In this document: positions 51,104-61,480 of the stretch, one piece after another
Layout: each line of letters begins with the position of its first letter
Numbering within the stretch: the first letter of the stretch is position 1
Source: Alternaria dauci
Lineage: Eukaryota > Ascomycota > Dothideomycetes > Pleosporales > Pleosporaceae
Direction: 5' to 3'
Length of the DNA stretch: 64,000 nucleotides
Assembly: GCF_042100115.1 (NCBI RefSeq)
Contig: NC_091275.1
Span: 2,604,001-2,668,000 of the forward strand
Position numbers and translations under genes: made by a program
The notes under the pieces: generated by a model
The model's input: only the letters and a program-made list of their open reading frames with translations
Told to the model about the DNA's origin: nothing
The model's database searches: none

Positions 51104-54100
51104 GTTTGAGCCGTAGAAGAGACGTCAAGTAATGAGTGACTGGAGTTATGGGGGGTGGGAAACGCCTTGAGAGGTTCCGCCAGCTGAGTGTAAGTACTTG
51201 AGAGTGAAGAGCTACGTATGGGCAAAGACAAAGATGGGGTGGGGTGGGGTGTAGGAAGGGAGAACCGGCAACGCTGATATACGTGTATGATCCTTAAAGG
51301 TGTGAATCCCGGAGAGGCGTTTCAAGCGGCACCAACAAGCCCGACTTCTGATATGCAGTTAGGTGGGTAGCGCGGCAGGGCCCTCGGATGGCGCGAGACT
51401 TTAATGGGCCGTCTGGCCAGTGGGGATTGCAAGGTAGATATCCAATCAAAGCCACGCAAGTATGCAACCCTCTCAAGTCTCCCGAATTGGGTGTATCTGG
51501 CTATACGTGTCAGCTCAAGCAAGGCATCATTCGGAAAAGGGAACGGCGGAACATACCGCTGAATAGAGCTTATTGAGTGGTAAGTGCGAAGACAGGCAAC
51601 GCAAGATGTAGGAACTGATCTTTCCCTTCCAAGGTTTCCACCGGATGCAATTGCGTAAGTCTCAGGGATGCAGGGGCATATGCAACGACACCGCCCCCAT
51701 CGATATGATCGACAATGCTAGCGACAAAGGTGCATACATGTCGATGTCGAGTGGCTTACCTGTCTGTGCGTGCAGGGTACCCAGATACTGTTGCCAACCC
51801 GTTTGAGCACAGCTCGTGGTCGTCTCACCGCGGAACAAGAAACAGCACGCGGGGACGGGTTCCTGTCCCAGCGGCGGTGCGTGCCGTGCATGCCATCAGG
51901 TCAATCCGGTTATTGCCGTACCTCTATGCCAAGGCTCTCGCATGTGGTTGCCTTGTACATGGCTTTTGCATCCCTCTGTTTAGTCTTCGCTAGTATTTTT
52001 TTTTATAGAGCTGGAAATGAAGAGAATTCGTCGCTGGTCGAGGTGCGTGACCTGATGATGTCTCTATTCGTCGTTGGTCTTGGGACGCTCGCAAATTGCG
52101 CGTCAGGTTCGTGATTACGGCGCCAGTCTCAAAGTAGTTACAAGGGGTTCTTAGCAGCGGATCCCGGGAACGACTTTCAACTCCTTAACCATCCTCTTCA
52201 TCGGTGAACAAATCCGCAAGCGAAGCAACCAGACACATCAATTGTCCCGACAAACACCAGTTCCCCCTAGTATGTTGCCAGTCTCTAGCTTGGGAAGCTC
52301 ATAGTTAGTTACGATCAGGTTTTTCTCCAGCCGTGTGCCACTTGGACTGTCCGGGGTCAGTGCGTCGCGTCTTGTCCACACCAAACAATCGCCGATCCTC
52401 CTCGCGGTTTTCCTGCGCTTGACTCCGTTCTGTCGTCTTTTGAATGCCTAGAGCCGAATCCTGCTGTGGCTCAGCAATAAAACTTGATTTGCTAAATCAC
52501 TGATAAGACTCCTTCACACGAATTGCATTCACTAAGTCTACAAACGCGATGCCAGTATACTGACCTTTGATGAGGAAGAAATACATGATTCACCCCACAT
52601 AACTACCGTGGTAATGTTTGGATGCAGACGGTATATTATTCCCGTTATCGGAGATTGCGCCTAGGCTGCTCAGCCAGCGATGTAATGATCCGAGGCATTG
52701 ACCTATACGCTCTCTGATTCGCCTTGGAATTCACGATGATCAAGCTTTGGGACACTTAACAATCGGCGATCGGTATGGTATCCTATTGGATGAACGCCAG
52801 CATACATTCCATGATTGATATACAACACAGTCGTGCTACCGGGGATACAAGGTACACACATGGCATAGCTTACTGACAGCTGGTATTATTGGAAAGTATG
52901 CCGCACAGATTGCAACCGGCATAAATGCGCGCTAAAGCCTGCTTCATCGGTGAGCCACGGATCACGCGTCAATTGCTGAGGCGTCACCCGATACTCTAGT
53001 ATCGATCAACTAGACTTTTCATGTATTTCATTCCAGAAGCATCGAGTACCTACCCCGCAATCTCCAGGCGCTCATCGATAGAGACCGCAGATCCAGCTAG
53101 TTGAATTGTTGACGGACATGTCCAATTCATAGGTCTTAGCCACCTCCACATTATTTGAGCTTTCGTTCGTTGGTTTCAGATCAGATTTTCGACCATCCAA
53201 ATGCGTATCTGCATATGCAAGGGTCTCTACTTGATAGAGAGCGGTAAGGCTGATAGCCCTTGAGTATCAGCGGACCACATGGCGCCATTGCCGAGCTGAT
53301 ACGTCGGAAGATTTTTCAATTAAACAGGGCAAGTACAAGCATTCTAGCCCTGCGTGTCCAGCTACTTGACTTCGGTAGTTGGATTACATCCCAGTCTGCG
53401 AATCCTGTCACTTATATTGGGCTAATGCAGCGTCCCGGGCACTCTGCCTGCAGTAGACTGCACTGGGCTCTGGTATAGCACCCGATTCCGGTAGGGAGTA
53501 CTCAACTTTGCTGTGGTTTCGCATTCTGGGTCACAATTTCAGGTAAGAATAAGAGTATGTATACTTAAATCGCAAAAGAAGATTCGAGCTAAGAAGGCCT
53601 GGATTTAGTGATGGTATTGGACATTACTTAAATATTCTGTTCTGAAATCGGTCGCCTATCGATTCAGACCACCTGCATGCCTCGCCAATTCTGGAAAAGA
53701 TCATCACATCGTCGATGACTTATGGTCGTTCCACATGAAGGCTAGTTGCCTCCCTTCGCTAAAGACCGTGACATGACTCTTCTGGCACGTCTTCTGATAG
53801 AACATGTGCATGCGCGAGAGAGTCGTTCTATCTATCAATCCTGCAAAGTTCTAAGTAGGCAAACAGATATTAGTCCTCGATCCGAGCTTCCTACCTTAGA
53901 TAGGATCGCATATCCGGGTTCATCCTCGCTTGGAATTTCGCGAGGTCCATACAAATGGCCATGCCGCACCAAGAACCGGATCGCTTGACGCACGAAGTAA
54001 GCGCTGGGACGCCGCGGCAATCCCGCGGCGCTTTCAAACCACTCCTACCTGTTTCTTTGTCCATGCTCTCGCGATGGAAGGATCCGATACCACTACCGGT

Positions 54101-54836
54101 GCTAAATTTATGCTGTCGATGGCATCTCCGTACGAGCTTGACATTGCCGATTCACAGGTCCAGCACCTTAAGCGGAGGCAGATATAGCGATTCCACAATG
54201 TCTTCACTCGGAGAATACTGTCCTTACGGTGAACCCCTAGAGACTCAGCGCTCCTCGATCTCTGTGTTAGTCTGACCACTGACTCGCAGGTATCTATGTT
54301 TAGCATGTCGGACGTATACCTGCCCTTTTAAGACTCCGAATTGCCGAATATAGATGTCATGTCCATATAAGAGAAAAAGACATACGATTGTAAACTTGTA
54401 CGACCATCGGTGGAGCTAACGGAATCATCATTCCTTCCACGATAACGAATAGCTTCTGGTTTGGCAAACACAATTGCCACGGCGATCAGCGCTGTCGTGA
54501 AAAATAGTGTTCAATGCAAACTGCATTGCACGCTGAACCTGTATGGATGTCTCGGTATTCTAAGTTGACCTTTGGCGACGACGACCAATTCCACGCGGGA
54601 ATCATCGTAGGTCCTGGTAAGAATCTCAACCGACGGAGAACGAAGAGCTAACCGAGGCATGAGAAGATGAACGTACAACATCTGCGAAGATATGTTCATA
54701 AACTATGAATGGAATAATGAGTATCAACAAGAAGAAAGACTCGGTGCTACATCTGCATAAAAGAGTCAATGTCATACGCCCTGTGGATTCTATACCTATA
54801 TTTGGGTATAGTACCGGGCTGTATACGTTCAGACAT
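51104..54836. other. Gene-poor stretch
   Basis: No supported gene in 3.7 kb. A plus-strand frame at 51770-52114 ends with two hydrophobic segments (V-A-L-Y-M-A-F-A-S-L-C-L-V-F-A-S-I-F-F and M-M-S-L-F-V-V-G-L-G-T-L) that could be a relic of a membrane protein. Minus-strand frames at 53835-54020 and 54034-54306 are short and unsupported. The rest shows nothing. Confidence 0.4.
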
Positions 54837-56674
54837 CTACCTGAACAACTCTATCGCATCCAAAATCACATTTGGAGCTAGAAAGCCATCACCGGTGCTT
54901 CCACTCGTGCAGCTGATCGTAATGGTGTTACTTCCGCTAACCAACGTGCCAGCTGGTATGTCATAGTCGTAGACCTCGCCGAACCCCCGATACGCGCCTC
55001 GAGTCAAGCCACGCGAATCGATCTTTGTCGGCGCAGCAGGTGTGGCGGGACTGAAGCTGTTGACTACAACCGAGGGACGGCAACCAGCGAAGGAGAGTGT
55101 GGTGCCGACGCGGAGTGTCGCTGCGGCAGTAGAGGTGCCCGAGAACTTGATGGTAAGAGGATTGTTGTCTTTGACAATGGCCATGGGGACGCTGTCAAGG
55201 GTGCTGGAGCCAACTGTATATGTCAGTGGACCCCAGGATGCCATGCGTGAGTCTGTGGGATGCATTCGCAATTGCTTGTCTGCGTTCCGGAAGCCCTTAG
55301 GCTGGCCATCCCACTCGCCGATGCGCCAGACTGAAGTCTTAGTTTCGGCATCTGCGGCGATGTTCGCAGTGGTGGTCTTGCCAGCTGAGACTGTCACACT
55401 GGCGGCTTTGACCTTGAACTCCCCTTGGTAGAGGACTTGTGTGTAGGTTCCCGGCTTCATTGCTGGCGATGTGAATTTTCCGCTGCTGTCGGCGTACGCC
55501 CAGTACTGGGCTGCATCGTTGTACCAGTGCAACACTCGTTGGAAACTGGAGCCAACACCTGTTGCCGTCCCAGATACCGTACCCCTAGCAGATGGAGCAA
55601 CGTAGCCGGTTACACTGAGGTCCTTGAAAAAGGTAGTGTCCATACTGGAGCCGCCTTGGGATACACCAGAGCGAGAGAATGCTAGGGCATATGGCCCATG
55701 TAGACCCTGACGGAACTTTTCCGTTTGAACGTGGCCTAAGAAGTACGTTTACGAAGTCAGTGCGTGTCTCACATACAGTTTGTATAGGGACATTCCTTAC
55801 CACTGTTCATATAGAAGGTCAATGAAGTGTAGTCCCCTGAGATATGAGTGTACGAGGTCAGTATATGTCTCATATTCAGTCCGTACAGAAAATTCTCCTA
55901 CCTCCATTGTTGGTGTTAATGTCGCGATAGAAAGGACCACCCGAGGAGCCCTCATAAGAGTAGGAGTTCATAAGGAAGCAGGCATGAACTGCGTCGGTAC
56001 CATCACGATAGACGCAATGCTAAATCGCGTTAGTAGAGAAATTCAAGGTGATGGAGAACTGTAGAGGATCTTACGGTAGTGTCGTCGATGAAACGCTCAC
56101 TTGAATAAAATTTACTCCGCGTCTGTCCATCGACTACGAAAACATCTGACCCTTCGACTGTCGATGTTGACCCAACGGTCGTTGATACGACGCCAAAAGG
56201 ATACTCGAGTGGTAGAGCGCTACTTTTCAGACGAGCGATGAAGCGTAGTTCACCAATGTCGGGCTCGGCAGTCGTATACGTCGCCATGTATATCGTCGCT
56301 TCGCCAGACTTGGCAACAAGGTAATGCGTCAAGGTACTAGTCGTACAAGTAACCTTGACATATTGGCCTGTTAGATTCTATCAGTCAATTATCTTGATGC
56401 ACAGGAGACACAACTCACTGCTGATCGTCTCGTACTTGACAGTTGCAGTGCCCAGCCCAGAGGAGATGTGCGATCCCTTCTCAGGCGACTGCAACTCTTC
56501 TCCCCTGTACTTAATCGAAGTGATATCACAACTCTTCGCGTTGACGGTAAAGATGAGGGGATTAGTCGCGCCAGCATCAACCACGATGTCGTCGCCAGTT
56601 TGTGTGACACCAAAAGCCGCAAGGGCCGAGGGAGAGAGCGTGGCCGCGGCAAGCAGCGCGCTCTTGAACAACAT
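54837..56674 (-). CDS. Rhamnogalacturonan lyase, polysaccharide lyase family 4
   Basis: Five exons (56674-56419, 56367-56075, 56019-55902, 55836-55801, 55735-54837) keep phase across introns of 51, 55, 65 and 65 nt and give 533 residues. A signal peptide ([19 protein letters not shown]) directs secretion. Family blocks run from [16 protein letters not shown] and T-L-T-H-Y-L-V-A-K to [10 protein letters not shown]. They continue with [34 protein letters not shown] and [18 protein letters not shown]. The enzyme cuts rhamnogalacturonan I in pectin by beta-elimination. The C-terminal domain is a carbohydrate-binding-like beta sandwich. The two 65-nt introns flanking the 36-nt exon 4 are introner-like. 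Confidence 0.95.
55736..55800 (-). repeat. Introner-like intron B (65 nt)
   Basis: GTAAGG donor and CTTAG acceptor. It shares 40 of the first 48 bases with intron A in the LRR-like gene and 43 of 65 with intron C, without gaps. Confidence 0.85.
55837..55901 (-). repeat. Introner-like intron C (65 nt)
   Basis: GTAGGA donor and CTCAG acceptor. It has the same length as intron B and matches it at 43 of 65 ungapped positions. It shares TCGTACACT with intron D. Confidence 0.8.
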
Positions 56675-57507
56675 GGCAAGAGACGGAGGTTTCGAAACGA
56701 TTGATCAACAGAATGGCCAAAGAAAACTCAAGGAATAACACAGGTTTGAGGAAGGAAGGATAGTTCTGTACCCCTACCTATATGCTCACCTCTCAAACCA
56801 ACAACAAGGAGTTGTTGTTACAGTGTGCAATACCAGTCGGTTCTAAATGCTCCGAAATGCTCATCGTGACCACCCTAGTCCGTTCACTAGCCAGAAGAAT
56901 CTCACACCTCTTACCCATGATACGCCATTTTACGGTCTTTTGACACCATAATCCACCGCGCTACGAGGCCGGAAGGACGGGAGGTATACCAAGCAGAGGT
57001 AGTGGTTCGTGTTAGGTACGTACACCTCGGTATGAGACTGCTTCAATTCCCGGATCGACACTATTGAGTGATGGTGTTGGCCTAGGGCTGAGATTGTTGT
57101 GAGGGGTGAATGGTTCCGAAGTCCGGGGTACATGCACAATTAGTGGCGGAACATCTTGGCCTGTAAAATAAGCACTATGGAACAACTTGGCTGGGCTGCA
57201 TGGGGTAACGCCGTTGCCGACATGGTAAAAAACTCCGGAATACCGGTCGCAACCAGCGAATGACGGTTTCATGTAGAGACGGGAGATTAATGGAATGAGA
57301 AGACGGCGCCGTCGTGAGTTGTATGCGAGGTGGAAGTGCGCTACGGCTCTACTGGATAATAAGGTTTAGAATGACGCCGGGAACTCGCGATAGATTGGTT
57401 ACTTCGTGAACGGGAATAAAACTATTACGAAGGTATTTTGGAAAGAGTGAAGAGAACGGACGTTACCAGAAATGACCGTAGCGACAGTGGTGATGCCACC
57501 TTGTCGC
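56675..57507. other. Intergenic region (promoter side of the PL4 lyase)
   Basis: This is 833 bp between the lyase start and the 3' end of the class II aldolase gene, both minus strand. No gene, RNA or repeat was supported. Confidence 0.45.
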
Positions 57508-58529
57508 TCAATCATCGCCACCTGGGCAGTCGTTCTTGTACAGCGGATTGACCTCCACCTCTCGGCACCAAAGCGCCCACGGCCTCGTCAGTGTGCCTGA
57601 AATCGACTCCCAGGCATCATGGCATTCACTGTCGCTCAGGTATTTCAAATTACCGCCCTCAACCTTGGCGTGCCCTGACTTGATCTTTCCACCGGCTTGT
57701 ACATCTATCTTGCCTTCAAGCGCGTAGCCGGTGTGGGCGTTTAATATCGTCATAGCCGTGGTTTGCGCCTTGGCGGCCTCCTTTGTGTATATGGCTTGGT
57801 AGACGGCTTCCTCGATGCCGTGCGCGACGGTCGTAAAGCCATGGCCTTGGAGCAGGACAACCGCATGGTCAGGTTCCATCTTGGGCTCTGCAGACGAGCC
57901 ACCGAGCTGCGTTGGCAGAGCGGAGCGTACTTTTGAATATATAAAACCGGTCGAAGTCGCGGGTTTAAAGGCGGCGGCGAGGGACGAACCGAGCGTACTG
58001 TCGCGGACGAGGAGATCGTGCTTGGAGCCTGACGGGTAGTGGCCTGAGGCATCCCAGACTGGCACGTTGGTACCTAGAGGGAATGCATCAGCGCAGGACA
58101 AGATATTGTGGGTTCGGGAAAGTTACCCAAGAAGCCAGCCATGTGTATCGTGTTCTTCAGTGGCACGCCGCTGACACAATACGGCAGAACGTCGGCAGCA
58201 TGGCTATGCACTACACTGTTGATCGCCGGAAATCTCTTGTATATCTCACTATGGATGTGTCTCTCGAGATAGCCAGGTTTTGCATCCTTCTCCACCGCTT
58301 CGGCGCCGTCAACCTTGTATTCGACCAGATCGTCCTGCGAGCTGACGAGTGCCGGCGGCATGTTGCAAGGCATCCAGAAGGTCGCAGGATTATCCGGCGA
58401 CCGCACCGAGATGTGGCCATAGGCATCGAGGACGCCTTTCTCGCAGAGGATGTGGCAGGCGGTAACGAGGCCCTTGAAGAGGTCTTCAAGGCCTACCTTT
58501 TCGCGCTTGGGAAAGTAGCCGGCAGACAT
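57508..58529 (-). CDS. Class II aldolase/adducin domain protein
   Basis: Exons 58529-58127 and 58073-57508 (53-nt intron, GTAACT donor) give 322 residues. The start M-S-A-G-Y-F-P-K-R was chosen because the frame upstream has no family character. Zinc-binding histidines typical of the family are seen in V-V-H-S-H-A-A-D-V-L-P-Y and in L-L-Q-G-H-G-F-T-T-V-A-H-G-I. The substrate loop G-H-I-S-V-R-S-P-D-N-P precedes them. Family members catalyse retro-aldol cleavage or related reactions on phosphorylated or free sugars and sugar acids. The substrate here is unknown. A role in pectin sugar use alongside the neighbouring lyase is speculative. Confidence 0.9.
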
Positions 58530-59257
58530 ATTCTCGATATGCAGATTGTGTTTGCGACACCATTGCGTGCGGTATGTGCAAGTTGTGTAGGCGATTCTGT
58601 TCTTGCCTTGCGCACTCGATGACGTATGTGGGCAGTGGGCGGGGGCGGGGGAATGGCTGGTGGCTGGTGGCTGCGCAGCTTCTGGCCAGCAGCCTCCAAG
58701 CATCTTCAACCACACTAACCTGTCGACGAACCCATATCCACCTATTCTGAGTATACCATTTGCCTCGATGCACCAACACTAGAGAAGAGTTTGGGTTAAT
58801 TCGTCACTTCAGGGGTCATAGAGAATACTATCATACATTCCTTGTGGGCATGTTCGTCCAATCAGCCATTACCGTCGCCACCCACCATTCCCTTCATCCC
58901 TTGTATGCTCGTTATCCATGTCTGTGTATGTGATATGCGCAACGCCGTGTTTCACCACAGGCGCGCAGAAAGCTCAATGGGCTGGGTGTACCCGTCCAAT
59001 GCCTGATTAGCCGCTTACCCCCTCATGTGTCTGTATTGGACATTGCTGCCAATACCGAACTATGGCAGAGTTCCCTAGCCGCATCCTACGGGTCCCCTGG
59101 GTATCCGTACTTCGATGCCTGTCACGGCTGGCGAAGTATCCCAACCAGATGTCCTCTTTTGTGGATGACTCCCATAGCATGCATCATCGTCACATCTTCC
59201 CATGGCCTGTCTTGAACGCGGCTACTCTCTGTTGTGCGAATCGTCTTCTTCCCCCCA
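58530..59257. other. Intergenic region
   Basis: This is 728 bp between the aldolase start and the 3' end of the next minus-strand gene. Nothing was seen beyond GC-rich promoter-like sequence next to the aldolase start (58620-58700). Confidence 0.45.
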
Positions 59258-59812
59258 TCAGCCCATCTGTATGTCGCCGTCTTGCTCGCCCATAGCATCC
59301 ACGAGATCGCTCTCGCCACTCTCGCCACTTGTCTCTTCGCTGTCGCTGTCTTCGTCCACAATCTTGCCTTCGACCTCGCACTTTCTCGCGTAACAACATC
59401 CATTCGTCTCTTCTTTGCCGCCGACGCCAATCCCAGTGTACAGGCCCTGTTTCACCTCCTCGATAATCTTGTCAATGTCAACCGTGCAGTCGCCATCGTT
59501 CTCGTATATGATCTTCTTGGCTCGGGTATTGGCTGCTGCCTTTGTGGAATGTGCGGAAGTGATGTGCGTGGTGCCAATGTTGTTTTGAAAGCTCGCGGCG
59601 GTCGGATAGCAGGTATCGGTCACGATGTATATTATGTACGGACCCGAGTTCGCAGTGTTTACGACAGTGGCGATGGGCGGATTGGGCTGTTCAATGCTTT
59701 GCTGAATGTAATCGCCGTCGTGAACGTTGTCGTTATCGTAGGAGCGCTGAGTGGGTGTTGGCCCATCTTTGCTGCCCATGAACTGGTGGGCGTTTTGAGA
59801 GTCAGACGCCAT
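59258..59812 (-). CDS. Small acidic hypothetical protein
   Basis: A single-exon frame of 184 residues from ATG at 59812 (M-A-S-D-S-Q-N-A-H-Q-F-M). The middle has G-P-Y-I-I-Y-I-V-T-D-T-C-Y-P and K-A-A-A-N-T-R-A-K-K-I-I-Y-E-N-D-G-D-C. A mixed helix V-D-I-D-K-I-I-E-E-V-K-Q-G follows, and the end is strongly acidic (V-D-E-D-S-D-S-E-E). Composition favours this strand over a longer overlapping plus-strand frame (59234-60070), which has the Ser/Val/Leu bias of a shadow. No family was recognised. Confidence 0.6.
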   Translation of the reverse strand: MASDSQNAHQFMGSKDGPTPTQRSYDNDNVHDGDYIQQSIEQPNPPIATVVNTANSGPYIIYIVTDTCYPTAASFQNNIGTTHITSAHSTKAAANTRAKKIIYENDGDCTVDIDKIIEEVKQGLYTGIGVGGKEETNGCCYARKCEVEGKIVDEDSDSEETSGESGESDLVDAMGEQDGDIQMG

Positions 59813-61480
59813 TGCAGGCGACAGGCTCTTTTCCAATGGTACAACCAACAAAGAGTAACGACAACCGCGGCAAGATGTAACAACGTAACAATAGGGCTAA
59901 TATCGCGAAAAACAAAACAAAAAAGAAGGAGAGAAGGAGAGAGACGCGATGTCTCCCCCCAAAGATATGCAATGCCACTGCGCTGTTCAAACGCAGCCCG
60001 AAAAAAATATCGACGAAAATCTACGATGTTGCAAGCATGGGAATCTGGCGCGCGAAGAGGTGAATTCTAGAAAAGCCGATGCGCGGCTAGACCGCATTGC
60101 TAATTTATAATGCTCACAGTGCGACGAGCGGCTGTGGGCGTGTGCCAATACTTGGTCCGCGGAGGACAGCAATGCAAAACCAAGGCATCTTTTTTAGCCT
60201 CATCGTAGGTGGCGAGCATTCCCACAAAGGGCACATGAAGCTCGCGACACTTCCTCTGCATTTGCCACCCAGGGCAAGCAGCGACGACACCAGGGATGTT
60301 ACGCGTAACGCAAACTAGGTCTGCGCCACAACTTGCTGCCCAAAACAACCTTGGAATGCTTCGGGAAATTTCGTTTTTCCTTGTCAAGGTCATGCGTCGG
60401 AAAATATAAGTCGATGGGCTGTTGATCTTGCAACAAATGGGGGTTTGGTCGCTGGGGTCAGGCGGAGACCACCCAGGGATAAATCTCAAGAGTTTGAAGC
60501 AATTTCTGCCCGAGCTGCTGCGTGACCTGTGCCCGACTTCGCCGCCGCCGCCGGATACGATGGGGTGAGGTCTCACGTTACTATGAGTCCCTATCATGGT
60601 CCGAAACGAAAAAGAAGAAGCTCCTGGCATGTGCAAGTGGTACATAGAAGCGATCGGCTACCGCTTAGATCTAGAGCGTCTCCAGTCGCGACCCTGGCCC
60701 TGGCCGCAAACGCGTTCTAGACATTGTGGATCTGGCTGTCCCTGAGATCAGGTAATGTGGCTCAAGCTTCCGATGACGAATGACATATCTTGGAAAGGCG
60801 TTTAGTGTCCCTAAGGATTGGAAGCAGAGTTCGGGATCAAGTGCTAGTTCGTAGGGTTGTCCAAGCATACCCGATCCCTGCGTCGTGCACCGCGACATCC
60901 GATCCGCGGGAGAGCTGGTCAGCGGTCCATCCGGATGATCGGGTGAGAAGACTGGGCCTGAGGCTGAAAGCTCTCAAAACTGGGACCACAAGGCTTAGTC
61001 TGCAACTTACTCCCACTACCGGTAGCTTACCATGTCTCCGCTGCTGACCGGCAGATGTTGCTGCAAAGTGGCAGCATTCCGCAAGACCCGGCTGGCCAAC
61101 ACGGCAAGTCACATTTTCACAACCACATCGACCTTTGAGGCCTTGCTCGACCTCATCCTGGTCATCAGCCCACACTGACGTGATTGTACTAACGTGACCC
61201 TATGTACTAACCTCCATAGCAAACTAAGAACGTCTGGGACAAAGTCAAGATGCAGAAGAGATGCATGTAAGACGGCAGGTCAGATTTTCGCAAATCACAT
61301 TATATGTAGTCATACAGGATCCAAGACAGATGCAGCCCACACTCCATCTGTCGTCATGTCTGTTTGCCATGTCAGACCTAGCGCCACCAGCTCCGTACGC
61401 TGCTAAGTATATCCGTCCCTATCATACAAAAGAGAGAAAGGAGACCATGGTAATGCCATGGGAAGAAAGAAAGGATGAGT
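59813..61480. other. Intergenic region
   Basis: A minus-strand frame at 60100-60645 (181 codons, ATG start) exists but has no recognisable domain, and its codon use is unremarkable, so it is not called. The rest of the 1.7 kb shows no gene, RNA or repeat. Confidence 0.4.

Noticed and set aside
56205..56255. tRNA-like words (AGTGGTAGAGCGC) on the plus strand
   Set aside because: They lie inside the well-supported PL4 lyase coding sequence and no matching T-arm or acceptor stem was found.
54837..58529. Idea of a pectin-degradation gene cluster (PL4 lyase plus class II aldolase)
   Set aside because: Only two possibly related genes on one strand, without transporter, regulator or further CAZymes, so clustering is not supported.
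59234..60070. Plus-strand ORF of 278 codons
   Set aside because: It overlaps the acidic 184-residue minus-strand gene. Its Val/Leu/Ala/Arg bias is that of a complementary shadow and it has no domain pattern.
60100..60645. Minus-strand ORF of 181 codons with ATG
   Set aside because: No recognisable domain, no neighbours that support it, and irregular composition; transcript evidence would be needed.
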